A DNA stretch of 64,000 nucleotides, taken from Thalassobius sp. I31.1 (GTDB lineage: Bacteria; Pseudomonadota; Alphaproteobacteria; Rhodobacterales; Rhodobacteraceae). The translations under genes were made by a program, and so were the position numbers. This document shows positions 16,947 through 24,566 of this stretch, in pieces; position 1 is the stretch's first letter; the number at the start of each line of letters is the position of its first letter. The notes under the pieces are model-generated. The model was not told the DNA's origin, did no database searches, and saw nothing but the letters and a program-made list of their open reading frames with translations. The stretch lies in assembly GCF_003031585.1 (NCBI RefSeq), contig NZ_PWAA01000033.1:186001-250000 (forward strand). Direction: 5' to 3'.

Positions 16947-17869
16947 TTCCGTTTCCCCACTTCGCTCGGGCTTTCGCCTCTGGCTTTGCGTTCCAGTTCC
17001 CGATGGCGCAGCGATGCTGACCACCCGTTCTGCCTTAACGTCGCTGCAAGCTTTTCCGCGACCGTTACAGATCTGTGCTGACCACCCGTGCAGCCAAACC
17101 CGATAGACAAATGTGCCTTACCTTCTTCGATATAGGCTGGCAGCAGCATTTGCGACAAATCGGTGACTTTGTCAAAGAACTCTGCAAAGCGTGTGTCCTG
17201 CGCAACATATTCAGCCACCTCACGATGCTGCCCGTTCATGGCGCGCAAAGCAGGTTCCCAATAGGGATTGCGCAGAAAGCGACAGTCAAAAATCATATCC
17301 ACCCCACGCGGCACACCGCGTTTATAGGAAAAGCTGTGGATGCTGACGGCAAGGCGTTGGCTGGTATCCGGGGCAAACCAGTGTTCAACTTCAGCCCGCA
17401 GCTCATGTGGGGTCAGCTCAGAAGTTTCGATCAGAATATCGGCACGGGCACGAATCGGCACCAGCAGATCATTTTCACGCTGAATACCCAGCGCCGGATC
17501 TTCGGCCGGGGCCAGGGGATGCCGGCGGCGGGTCTCTGAGAAACGGCGCAACAGCACATCATCGCGGCAATCCAGAAACAGGGTCTGCGCTTTGATGCCC
17601 GCGCGCTGCCGCAAATGTTCCAGAACATCCAGAAGTGCATCAGTGGAAAAGTCACGGTTGCGCGCATCAATGCCCAGCGCCAGCGGCTGATCCAGTGGCG
17701 GTCCGTCCAGAAGCCGCGGCAAAAGCGTCAGAGGCAGGTTATCAATGGCTTCAAACCCGATATCTTCCAGCACATTAATCGCGGTAGAGCGTCCTGCACC
17801 GGAAGGGCCTGTCACCAGAACAAGCCGCTGGCCCGTATCTGCAGGTATCTGCATTGTGTCATCCGTCAT
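16943..17869 (-). CDS. rapZ: RapZ-family RNase adapter / nucleotide-binding protein
   Basis: 308 residues, of the YvcJ/RapZ family (P-loop N-terminal domain, phosphofructokinase-like C-terminal domain). In Escherichia coli RapZ directs RNase E to the sRNA GlmZ; the role in alphaproteobacteria is not established. Visible signatures are LVTGPSGAGRSTAINVLEDIGFEAIDNLP, LFLDCRDDVLLRRFSETRRRHPL, DMIFDCRFLRNPYW and IGFGCTGGQHRSVTVAEKLA. The P-loop has Arg where most ATPases have Lys (GAGRS). ATG overlaps the hprK stop (ATGA), so the frame upstream of 17869 is discarded. Confidence 0.94.
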   Translation of the reverse strand: MTDDTMQIPADTGQRLVLVTGPSGAGRSTAINVLEDIGFEAIDNLPLTLLPRLLDGPPLDQPLALGIDARNRDFSTDALLDVLEHLRQRAGIKAQTLFLDCRDDVLLRRFSETRRRHPLAPAEDPALGIQRENDLLVPIRARADILIETSELTPHELRAEVEHWFAPDTSQRLAVSIHSFSYKRGVPRGVDMIFDCRFLRNPYWEPALRAMNGQHREVAEYVAQDTRFAEFFDKVTDLSQMLLPAYIEEGKAHLSIGFGCTGGQHRSVTVAEKLAATLRQNGWSASLRHRELERKARGESPSEVGKRN

Positions 17870-18321
17870 AGCTCTGCTCGTCCGCTTTTCAGAAACTGCA
17901 GTATTGCTGCGGGAAAATACGGGGCATCCACGCGGCGAACTACAGGGAGGTTCACCCCAAGAATGCTGCAACTGCGAGGGACCGGCAAGCGGTCCTTTTC
18001 GGCAGTCTCAAGATCAACAACCAGCACGATTTCAGCACTTTGCACATAATCAGCTTTCAGGATACCCACCCCGCGTGCCTCGACATGCCCCGGCAGGGTG
18101 TCGGGCGCATGGGCCTGCAGGATCTTATCCTGTTTCGTAATATGCACACGATCATCCGCAACCAGAAGCGCACCGCAGGCCATCAACTGTAATGCAAACC
18201 CGGATTTACCGCTGCCAGATGGCCCGAGGATCAAAACAGCTTTGCCATTCAGGGCCACCGCCGTTGCGTGTAAAGTTTTGGATATTTCCGGTGATGTCCT
18301 GACTTCCTTCACTGACATCAC
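17866..18321 (-). CDS. hprK: HPr kinase/phosphorylase, short alphaproteobacterial form
   Basis: 151 residues, roughly the C-terminal catalytic half of Gram-positive HprK. Walker A GPSGSGKS is at 33-40, followed by LLVADDRVHI and the family segment LPGHVEARGVGIL. It should phosphorylate HPr on Ser46 with ATP and reverse the reaction. The N-terminal sensory domain of Firmicutes HprK is absent, as is usual here. It lies 9 bases downstream of chvG, overlaps rapZ by 4 bases, and shares the operon with its substrate HPr. Either of two Met codons at 18321/18318 could start it. Confidence 0.94.
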   Translation of the reverse strand: MMSVKEVRTSPEISKTLHATAVALNGKAVLILGPSGSGKSGFALQLMACGALLVADDRVHITKQDKILQAHAPDTLPGHVEARGVGILKADYVQSAEIVLVVDLETAEKDRLPVPRSCSILGVNLPVVRRVDAPYFPAAILQFLKSGRAEL

Positions 18322-18329
18322 CTTTCCTC

Positions 18330-20078
18330 TTATACAGGCAAACCAACAACAAAGCGCGCCCCAAGAGGTTCGGACATTAAGTCAGCCTCTGTCGGGCGAA
18401 TGTTTTCCGCCCAGATCACGCCCCCATGAGCTTCGACGATCTGTTTGGAAATTGCCAGCCCCAACCCGGAATTGTTGCCAAACTGCCTTTCAGGGCGTTC
18501 AGAATAAAACCGGTTAAAAATCTTCTGCAAGGCACCATCGGGGATGCCCGGACCGGTGTCTTCAACCACCACAAGAATACGGTTATCCCGACGCCGCACC
18601 CAGACACGAATAGCATCACCGTCTTCGCAGAAAGAGATCGCGTTGGTAATCAGATTGACAAAAACCTGGGCCAGCCGGGCCTCAAGCCCGTGGAAAACGA
18701 TATTCTCGCGCGGAAGATCCGCAATAAATTCAACCCCTTTGCGTTCAGCTTCACCCGCCAGATAATCTGTCAGGTTTTTCAGCATCTTGAGAAGATTGAA
18801 TTCCTGTTCGTCTTCCTTAACCAGCTCACTGTCAAGGCGCGAGGCATTCGAAATATCACTGACAAGACGATCCAGGCGCCGCACATCATGTTCGATCACA
18901 TCATGCAGACGGTCCCGGTGTTCATCCTTCTTCGCCACCCGCAGCGTCCCGATCGCGGATCGCAGCGATGCCAGCGGGTTCTTAATTTCATGCGCAACGT
19001 CAGCGGCAAATTGTTCGTTGGCATCAATCCGGTCATACAGTGCGGCAACCATGCCCCGCAACGCACCCGACAAACGCCCGATTTCATCTGGTCGCGCCGT
19101 CAGATCCGGGATCCGGATACGACCCGGGTTAATCTTGCGGGCTTTCTCATCTCGCCCCAGTTCCGCTGCCGCAGCCAGATCCGACAGCGGGTTCGCCATA
19201 GTAGAGGCCAGCACAAGTGACAGTACGATCGACACAAGGATCGCAATCACAAAGATCTGCAACACCTGTTCGCGTTCCTGTCGCACCAGCTCATCAATTT
19301 CGCCAGCAGCACTCAGAACCGCCAACACCGAAGCCACCCGCCCCTGCGCCATCACCGGTGTTGAGACCGCGAAACTGGTGCCTTCATGCGCATTGCGCCA
19401 GGTCCGGCTCATAGCGCCTGCAATCAGTGTCTGGTCGATCAGTTGTTGCGCGCGATCACGGGCACTGTGGGTATCTTCCGGCATCTCAGGTGCCAGAACA
19501 CCGGAAATTACATCCCAGATCGAATTCAGAAAATCTGTGATCAGAGTCGCACGATCATCGCCCCCGGATCCGGGCACCAGCGAATTCCGGCTGTGGCCCC
19601 GGGCGGACCCCAGATAATCCCCATCCGGAGAGAAAACAAAAGTTTCGACCCCCGGGGGCAGTTCCAGCCCCGCAAGCGTATCGGAAACGACCCCCGCATC
19701 AAAGAACGTGTCTATCCCACGGGCATCCAGCCCTGTCGGTCGTCGGGCATTTTCAAAGCGCAGCTGTGCTTCAAATACATCCGCAATCAGTTCTGCTTCG
19801 GCCTGAAGCCCGACTTCACGCTGAAGCACCAGACTGTCCCGAAATGGGTTCAGGAACAGAACACCCGCCACCAGAAAAATCAGCGCCAACAGATTAAACG
19901 TGATGATTTTGCGGGCAAGCGGCGACCGGTTCAGCGACACAATCCCGCCCCGGTTTCGCCGGCTCAGGGTTTCTGCATCTACAGATCCGTCTGCTGCAAC
20001 CCAGTCCTCCCCAAGGACAACACCTGGCTGGTGTGCCGGAGGGTCCCCCGGGGCTTTATCACCGGAAGGTATATTCAT
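18330..20078 (-). CDS. chvG: sensor histidine kinase ChvG (ExoS)
   Basis: 582 residues. A cytoplasmic N-tail of about 57 residues precedes a membrane helix (about 58-78), a periplasmic sensing domain of about 190 residues, a second helix (about 273-293), a HAMP region, and the HisKA box FAADVAHEIKNPLASLRSAI with phospho-His363. The ATPase domain has LITNAISFCEDGD (N box), VVVEDTGPGIP (G1) and NSGLGLAISKQIVEAHGG (G2). In rhizobia ChvG senses acid/envelope stress with the periplasmic inhibitor ExoR. It is transcribed with chvI and the PTS genes. Confidence 0.94.
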   Translation of the reverse strand: MNIPSGDKAPGDPPAHQPGVVLGEDWVAADGSVDAETLSRRNRGGIVSLNRSPLARKIITFNLLALIFLVAGVLFLNPFRDSLVLQREVGLQAEAELIADVFEAQLRFENARRPTGLDARGIDTFFDAGVVSDTLAGLELPPGVETFVFSPDGDYLGSARGHSRNSLVPGSGGDDRATLITDFLNSIWDVISGVLAPEMPEDTHSARDRAQQLIDQTLIAGAMSRTWRNAHEGTSFAVSTPVMAQGRVASVLAVLSAAGEIDELVRQEREQVLQIFVIAILVSIVLSLVLASTMANPLSDLAAAAELGRDEKARKINPGRIRIPDLTARPDEIGRLSGALRGMVAALYDRIDANEQFAADVAHEIKNPLASLRSAIGTLRVAKKDEHRDRLHDVIEHDVRRLDRLVSDISNASRLDSELVKEDEQEFNLLKMLKNLTDYLAGEAERKGVEFIADLPRENIVFHGLEARLAQVFVNLITNAISFCEDGDAIRVWVRRRDNRILVVVEDTGPGIPDGALQKIFNRFYSERPERQFGNNSGLGLAISKQIVEAHGGVIWAENIRPTEADLMSEPLGARFVVGLPV

Positions 20079-20115
20079 AGATCAGCTCCGGGCTGATTGC
20101 TGCGCATCCGTATCG

Positions 20116-20817
20116 TCACTCTTCGTTGTAACGATAGCCGATACCGTACAAAGTTTCGATCGCAGAGAAGCTATCATCCACCATGCGCATTTTCTTCCGC
20201 AGTCGTTTGATGTGACTGTCGATGGTCCGGTCATCCACATAGACCTGATCATCATAGGCCACATCCATCAGCTGATCGCGGCTTTTCACAAAACCCGGGC
20301 GCTGTGCCAGAGATTGCAAAAGCAGGAATTCCGTCACGGTCAGGGACACGTCTTTACCCTTCCAGATCACCGCGTGACGCAGCGGATCCATAGAAAGGTT
20401 CCCGCGTTGCATGACTTTCTGATCTTCTTCAACAGCGACTTCATTGGTTTCCAAAGCTTCCTGACGACGCAACAGCGACCGGATACGTTCAACCAGAAGG
20501 CGTTGCGAAAATGGTTTTTTCACATAGTCATCCGCGCCCATTCGCAGGCCCAGGACTTCATCAATTTCATCATCTTTGGATGTCAGAAAAATAATAGGAA
20601 TCTGCGTTTTAGGACGCAGGCGCTGCAACAGATCCATGCCATCCATACGGGGCATTTTAATATCAAGCACCGCAAGATCGGGCATCCGTTTGGTAAACGC
20701 ATCCAAAGCGGACTGACCGTCATTATAGGTTTCAACCTCGAAACCTTCCGCTTCCAGAGTAATAGATACTGACGTCAGGATATTTCTGTCGTCATCAACC
20801 AGCGCGATTCGGGACAT
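20116..20817 (-). CDS. chvI: response regulator ChvI
   Basis: 233 residues, OmpR/PhoB type. The receiver has the acidic triad near ALVDDD and phospho-Asp52 in [12 protein letters not shown], then the conserved T/K switch residues ([18 protein letters not shown]). The C-terminal winged-helix includes [28 protein letters not shown] and [27 protein letters not shown] is the standard start; the upstream frame to 20871 lacks support. It is the first gene of the chv-PTS operon and faces pckA, which is a known target of this system in several alphaproteobacteria. Confidence 0.95.
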   Translation of the reverse strand: MSRIALVDDDRNILTSVSITLEAEGFEVETYNDGQSALDAFTKRMPDLAVLDIKMPRMDGMDLLQRLRPKTQIPIIFLTSKDDEIDEVLGLRMGADDYVKKPFSQRLLVERIRSLLRRQEALETNEVAVEEDQKVMQRGNLSMDPLRHAVIWKGKDVSLTVTEFLLLQSLAQRPGFVKSRDQLMDVAYDDQVYVDDRTIDSHIKRLRKKMRMVDDSFSAIETLYGIGYRYNEE

Positions 20818-21177
20818 CGGGCTTCCTTTTGCTTTCGCCTTAGATTTTTGAACATTTTCCCGGTTCGACACCGGGAATCAACCGTTAATTGCGAATCACC
20901 CGTCGTTTACACGACAGAATATCACCAAAACCCATAACATTCGTTAATCTGCTGCCAACCCGACCGCCTCTTGCGGATTTTGCTTCATTTACGGGATTTC
21001 TGCAACATCACCGAAATTTCATTTACAAATATGTCATTTGATTGCGCTAACTATGGGTCAGCTGCCTGTTCACCCCAATTTCCCCCATGTTAAGAAGATC
21101 GCGACTCACCGCAGGGTCGGCCGCCATTTGGGGCGGTTTTTGTAATTCCTCCGCAAGCCGGACACAGGAGCATACCA
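20818..21177. promoter_or_regulatory. divergent chvI / pckA control region
   Basis: 360 bases without a gene. It must carry the chvI and pckA promoters. Visible are AT-rich stretches around 20985-21055, a hairpin with a T-tract at 21119-21141 inside the probable pckA leader, and the pckA ribosome site ACAGGAG shortly before 21178. Confidence 0.65.
21119..21141 (+). terminator. hairpin with U-tract in the pckA leader
   Basis: CCGCC (21121-21125) pairs with GGCGG (21132-21136), extended by two possible G-U pairs, and is followed by TTTTT. It lies about 37 bases before the pckA start. It could end a small leader RNA or attenuate pckA. Confidence 0.4.
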
Positions 21178-22773
21178 ATGACAGGACGCGTCAACCCTAA
21201 CTGCAAACTTGAAGATCAGGGCATCTCAGGACTGGGGAACGTCTATTACAACCTGAACGAAGCCGCACTGGTAGAAGCTGCTCTTGGCCGTGGCGAAGGC
21301 CACCTTGGCAATGGCGGCACCTTCCTGGTTGAAACCGGAAAACACACCGGTCGTTCTCCGAAAGATAAATTTGTTGTTCGCACGCCTTCCGTGGAAGACA
21401 GCATCTGGTGGGAAAACAACGCCCCCATGACGCCTGACGCCTTTGATGCACTGCATGCTGACATGCTGGAGCACATGAAAGGCAAAGATTACTACGTACA
21501 GGATCTCTTTGGCGGTGCCGACCCGGCAAACCGTCTGGACGTGCGTATGGTCACTGAATTTGCATGGCACGGTCTGTTCATCCGTCACCTGCTGCGTCGT
21601 CCGGATGCGGAAGAGCTGGATGAATTCGCACCTGAGTTCACCGTCATCAACTGCCCGAGCTTCCAGGCGGATCCGGCGAAACACGGCTGTCGTTCCGAAA
21701 CCGTGATCGCGCTGAACTTCGACAAAAAGACCATCCTGATCGGCGGCACCGAATATGCTGGTGAAAACAAGAAATCTGTTTTCTCTCTGCTGAACTACCT
21801 GCTGCCCGGCAAAGGCATCATGCCAATGCATTGCTCTGCGAACCACGCCAAGGGCAACCCGGTTGATAGTGCGGTCTTCTTTGGTCTCTCCGGCACCGGT
21901 AAAACCACCCTCTCCGCAGATCCTGAACGCGTGCTGATCGGTGACGATGAACACGGCTGGTCCGACAAGGGCATCTTCAACTTTGAAGGCGGCTGCTACG
22001 CGAAGACCATCAACCTGTCCGCCGAGGCAGAGCCAGAGATCTACGCAACCACGTCCAAGTTCGGCACCGTGATTGAAAACATGGTCTGGGACAAAGAGAC
22101 CCGCGAACTGGACTTTGACGATGACAGCCTGACAGCCAACATGCGTTGTGCATACCCACTGCACTATATCTCAAACGCGTCTGAAAACTCGCTGGGGGGT
22201 CACCCGAAAAACATCATCATGCTGACCTGTGACGCATTTGGTGTTCTGCCTCCGATCGCGCGTCTGACACCTGCGCAGGCGATGTATCACTTCTTGTCTG
22301 GCTTCACGTCCAAAGTGGCTGGCACAGAAAAAGGCGTGACTGAACCAGAGCCAACGTTCTCTACCTGCTTCGGCGCACCTTTCATGCCGCGTCGTCCGGA
22401 AGTGTATGGCAACCTGTTGCGTGAAAAAATCGCCACCCATGGTGCAACCTGCTGGCTGGTGAACACCGGCTGGACCGGAGGCGCATATGGCACCGGTTCC
22501 CGCATGCCGATCCGCGCCACACGTGCGCTGTTGACAGCTGCACTGGACGGATCCCTGGCGGATGCGGAATTCCGTAAGGACGAGAACTTTGGCTTTGAAG
22601 TGCCCGTTTCCGTGCCTGGCGTCGCAGACCTTCTGCTGAACCCGCGCCGCACATGGGACAACCCGGAAAGCTATGACCGTCAGGCTGCGAAACTGGTTTC
22701 CATGTTCGCCGACAACTTCGCGCAATACGAAGCTTACATCGACGACGATGTGAAAGCTGTCGCGATCGGGTAA
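21178..22773 (+). CDS. pckA: phosphoenolpyruvate carboxykinase (ATP)
   Basis: 531 residues. It converts oxaloacetate and ATP to phosphoenolpyruvate and CO2, the first step of gluconeogenesis from acetate or C4 acids. Signatures are the P-loop [11 protein letters not shown] at about 236-246, the kinase-specific [22 protein letters not shown], the substrate loop [11 protein letters not shown], and [24 protein letters not shown]. The length and ATG, with ACAGGAG upstream, match the family. Strong, regular codon use suggests high expression. It faces chvI and probably receives control from ChvI. Confidence 0.98.
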   Translation: MTGRVNPNCKLEDQGISGLGNVYYNLNEAALVEAALGRGEGHLGNGGTFLVETGKHTGRSPKDKFVVRTPSVEDSIWWENNAPMTPDAFDALHADMLEHMKGKDYYVQDLFGGADPANRLDVRMVTEFAWHGLFIRHLLRRPDAEELDEFAPEFTVINCPSFQADPAKHGCRSETVIALNFDKKTILIGGTEYAGENKKSVFSLLNYLLPGKGIMPMHCSANHAKGNPVDSAVFFGLSGTGKTTLSADPERVLIGDDEHGWSDKGIFNFEGGCYAKTINLSAEAEPEIYATTSKFGTVIENMVWDKETRELDFDDDSLTANMRCAYPLHYISNASENSLGGHPKNIIMLTCDAFGVLPPIARLTPAQAMYHFLSGFTSKVAGTEKGVTEPEPTFSTCFGAPFMPRRPEVYGNLLREKIATHGATCWLVNTGWTGGAYGTGSRMPIRATRALLTAALDGSLADAEFRKDENFGFEVPVSVPGVADLLLNPRRTWDNPESYDRQAAKLVSMFADNFAQYEAYIDDDVKAVAIG

Positions 22774-22790
22774 ATTACCCTGACAATGAA

Positions 22791-22829
22791 CAAAGAAAAG
22801 GCCGCCCAGTGAGGCGGCCTTTTTCTTTG
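22791..22829 (+). terminator. pckA terminator
   Basis: A long near-perfect inverted repeat around AAGGCCGCC / GGCGGCCTT, extended by CAAAGAAA and TTTCTTTG, giving a U-tract for the rightward transcript. Confidence 0.9.
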
Positions 22830-22836
22830 TGACTTT

Positions 22837-22883
22837 GCGTTTTCTTTCAAAGAAAACGCCCCGGAAACTTTCGAAGTTTCCGG
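22837..22883. repeat. two adjacent perfect palindromes
   Basis: GCGTTTTCTTT-C-AAAGAAAACGC (22837-22859) is followed after one base by CCGGAAACTT-TCG-AAGTTTCCGG (22861-22883). Together they look like a composite intergenic repeat rather than a second terminator. Confidence 0.55.
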
Positions 22884-22902
22884 CACCCTCCCTGACGGAA
22901 TT

Positions 22903-23529
22903 TTACCGCATCTCACAACGGGCAGCGCGTTGTTCAGGTGTTTCCCGCACTGAACTGTGCAGGGGCGTGGTGCTGAGTTTGAAACGGTTGATCTCGGCAT
23001 CACTCATCCAGTGGATTTCATCCGGCCCGGCGGCATCCAGGGTGAACCAATAGAACGCCTCATCAATACCCATATCGCGGTAAAACTGCAGGTAAAGTTC
23101 ATGTTCCGGTGCATTGCGCGGCAGGTCAACGCCGCTCACGTTAAATCCGGCAGCCCAGGTGTGCACACCAATACAGGCCCCGGGTTCAATGATCCGTACA
23201 GCCCCCATAGTCAGCAGATCTGTCCCACCCGATGCCACCATCCCATTCGCAGGTACAATGGTTGTCAGCCCGGATCCACGTACAAACCCTGACAGCCCGG
23301 TCAACGATGCCTCATCATCAGAAGACCCGGGCACATATTGCAGCACAAGTTTACTGGCGGATGGGTTATTCTTCACCGCCTCGCGCAGATCTTCTTCCGT
23401 ATAAGCATCAATCACCCCGGTGACGATAACAGCATCCGGAGCCTGCACGGTTTCAATGCCCGCACCAAAGCCACAAGCACTGAGGGAAAACACTGCAAAG
23501 GCAGCGACGGAAGAGAGAAAGGTTTTCAT
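22903..23529 (-). CDS. ClpP-like periplasmic lipoprotein
   Basis: 208 residues. MKTFLSSVAAFAVFSLSAC is a lipoprotein signal with lipobox L-S-A-C. The mature part follows the ClpP/crotonase-like pattern of periplasmic proteins of the COG3904 type: an ITGVID-like strand, a LVLQYVPGSSDD segment in the place of the usual N-S-P-G-G, then GMVASGGTDLLTMGAVRIIEPGACIGVHTWA and IHWMSDAEI. Ser in VASGG and His in IGVHTW could form the Ser-His pair of a serine protease. Related proteins are often mislabelled alpha/beta hydrolases. Activity is not shown. The gene stands alone, with an inverted repeat upstream. Confidence 0.7.
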   Translation of the reverse strand: MKTFLSSVAAFAVFSLSACGFGAGIETVQAPDAVIVTGVIDAYTEEDLREAVKNNPSASKLVLQYVPGSSDDEASLTGLSGFVRGSGLTTIVPANGMVASGGTDLLTMGAVRIIEPGACIGVHTWAAGFNVSGVDLPRNAPEHELYLQFYRDMGIDEAFYWFTLDAAGPDEIHWMSDAEINRFKLSTTPLHSSVRETPEQRAARCEMR

Positions 23530-23566
23530 AATGAGCCATCCAACAGAGGTGAAGTTGGAGGGTTAT

Positions 23567-23589
23567 GTAATAAATGATTAGCTTATTAC
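23567..23589. promoter_or_regulatory. inverted repeat upstream of the ClpP-like lipoprotein
   Basis: GTAATAA and TTATTAC, perfect 7-bp arms with a 9-base spacer, 38 bases before the ATG in a very AT-rich stretch. A candidate operator. Confidence 0.4.
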
Positions 23590-23618
23590 AATGATTACTT
23601 TATGTTTTACATAAAATT

Positions 23619-24380
23619 TTACCCCATAGCACCGCGCCGCACAAGGTTCAGCCCGGCGACCACCAAAACCAAAAGCGTTGCTTTCTTAAACTTCGCCTGA
23701 TCCAGACGGTCCTGAATGGCGAGGCCGATTAACATACCAATGCCCGCCGGGATCAGCATCAGGGCAGAGGCCGGCAGGGTGCGCATGGACACCACGCCCG
23801 TCTGTACATGCGCCAGAAACAGCAAGACCGCGCCCAGGCCATAAATCACGCCCTGCACCCGTACCTGTTCCTGTTTCGGCGTGTTAGTTGCGGTCAGATA
23901 GGCCATGGTCGGTGGCCCCCAGACACCGGACATACCACCGATAAACCCGGCAATCGTCGCAACCATGCCCTCGGCTTTCAGGCGGTTTTCTGGCGCCACA
24001 TGAAACTGCACGCCAAGCAGCTGCATCAGTGCAAAGGCACTGACCGGCACGCCGATGATCAGCAACAGAATATGCGAGGGCAGGTAAGGCACAAGCTGCG
24101 CCCCAAGTAAAAGGAACACCGCCCCAACCAACAAATAGACCCTAAACCGCACAACCGATTCCCGCGCCGCCCGCCAGCCCTGGCGCAGGGCCTGGGTGAC
24201 ATTGCTTAGCACAGTTGGCAAGATCAGCATGGCCAGCGCGGTTTCCGCAGGCAGGATCGAACTGATGCCCGAGATCATGATCATCGGCATGGCAAAGCCC
24301 ACAGCGCCCTTAACCACGCCCGCAAACAGGGTGATCAAAGCGGCGATCACCATCAACTGCACCCCGATTTCTGCGATCAT
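23619..24380 (-). CDS. TauE/SafE-family membrane permease
   Basis: 253 residues with about eight hydrophobic helices. The opening segment ALITLFAGVVKGAVGFAMPMIM and the mid-protein repeat IAGFIGGMSGVWGPPTMAYL are the paired motifs of the sulfite exporter TauE/SafE family. Members move sulfonates, sulfite or other small organic anions; the substrate here is unknown. It faces mcd across a gap of about 185 bases. Confidence 0.87.
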   Translation of the reverse strand: MIAEIGVQLMVIAALITLFAGVVKGAVGFAMPMIMISGISSILPAETALAMLILPTVLSNVTQALRQGWRAARESVVRFRVYLLVGAVFLLLGAQLVPYLPSHILLLIIGVPVSAFALMQLLGVQFHVAPENRLKAEGMVATIAGFIGGMSGVWGPPTMAYLTATNTPKQEQVRVQGVIYGLGAVLLFLAHVQTGVVSMRTLPASALMLIPAGIGMLIGLAIQDRLDQAKFKKATLLVLVVAGLNLVRRGAMG

Positions 24381-24488
24381 GTTCTGCCCTCCTGCGTTTC
24401 ACGCCGACACTATCCCGCCCGGCATCAAAGACCAGCACGAAATTATAATTGTTATTATTGTTCAAAAATTGCCGCATTGCCGCATTTT

Positions 24489-24503
24489 AGTTGCGCTGCA
24501 ACT
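24489..24503. promoter_or_regulatory. inverted repeat between permease and mcd genes
   Basis: AGTTGC-GCT-GCAACT, 64 bases before the mcd ATG, followed by TGCAAAA and preceded by a doubled ATTGCCGC. A candidate operator in the divergent region; the regulator is unknown. Confidence 0.4.
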
Positions 24504-24566
24504 GCAAAATGATTAATCACAATCCTAACGCCCCTTCCGGGCATTCCTGATCTGATGAGGCCCGCC

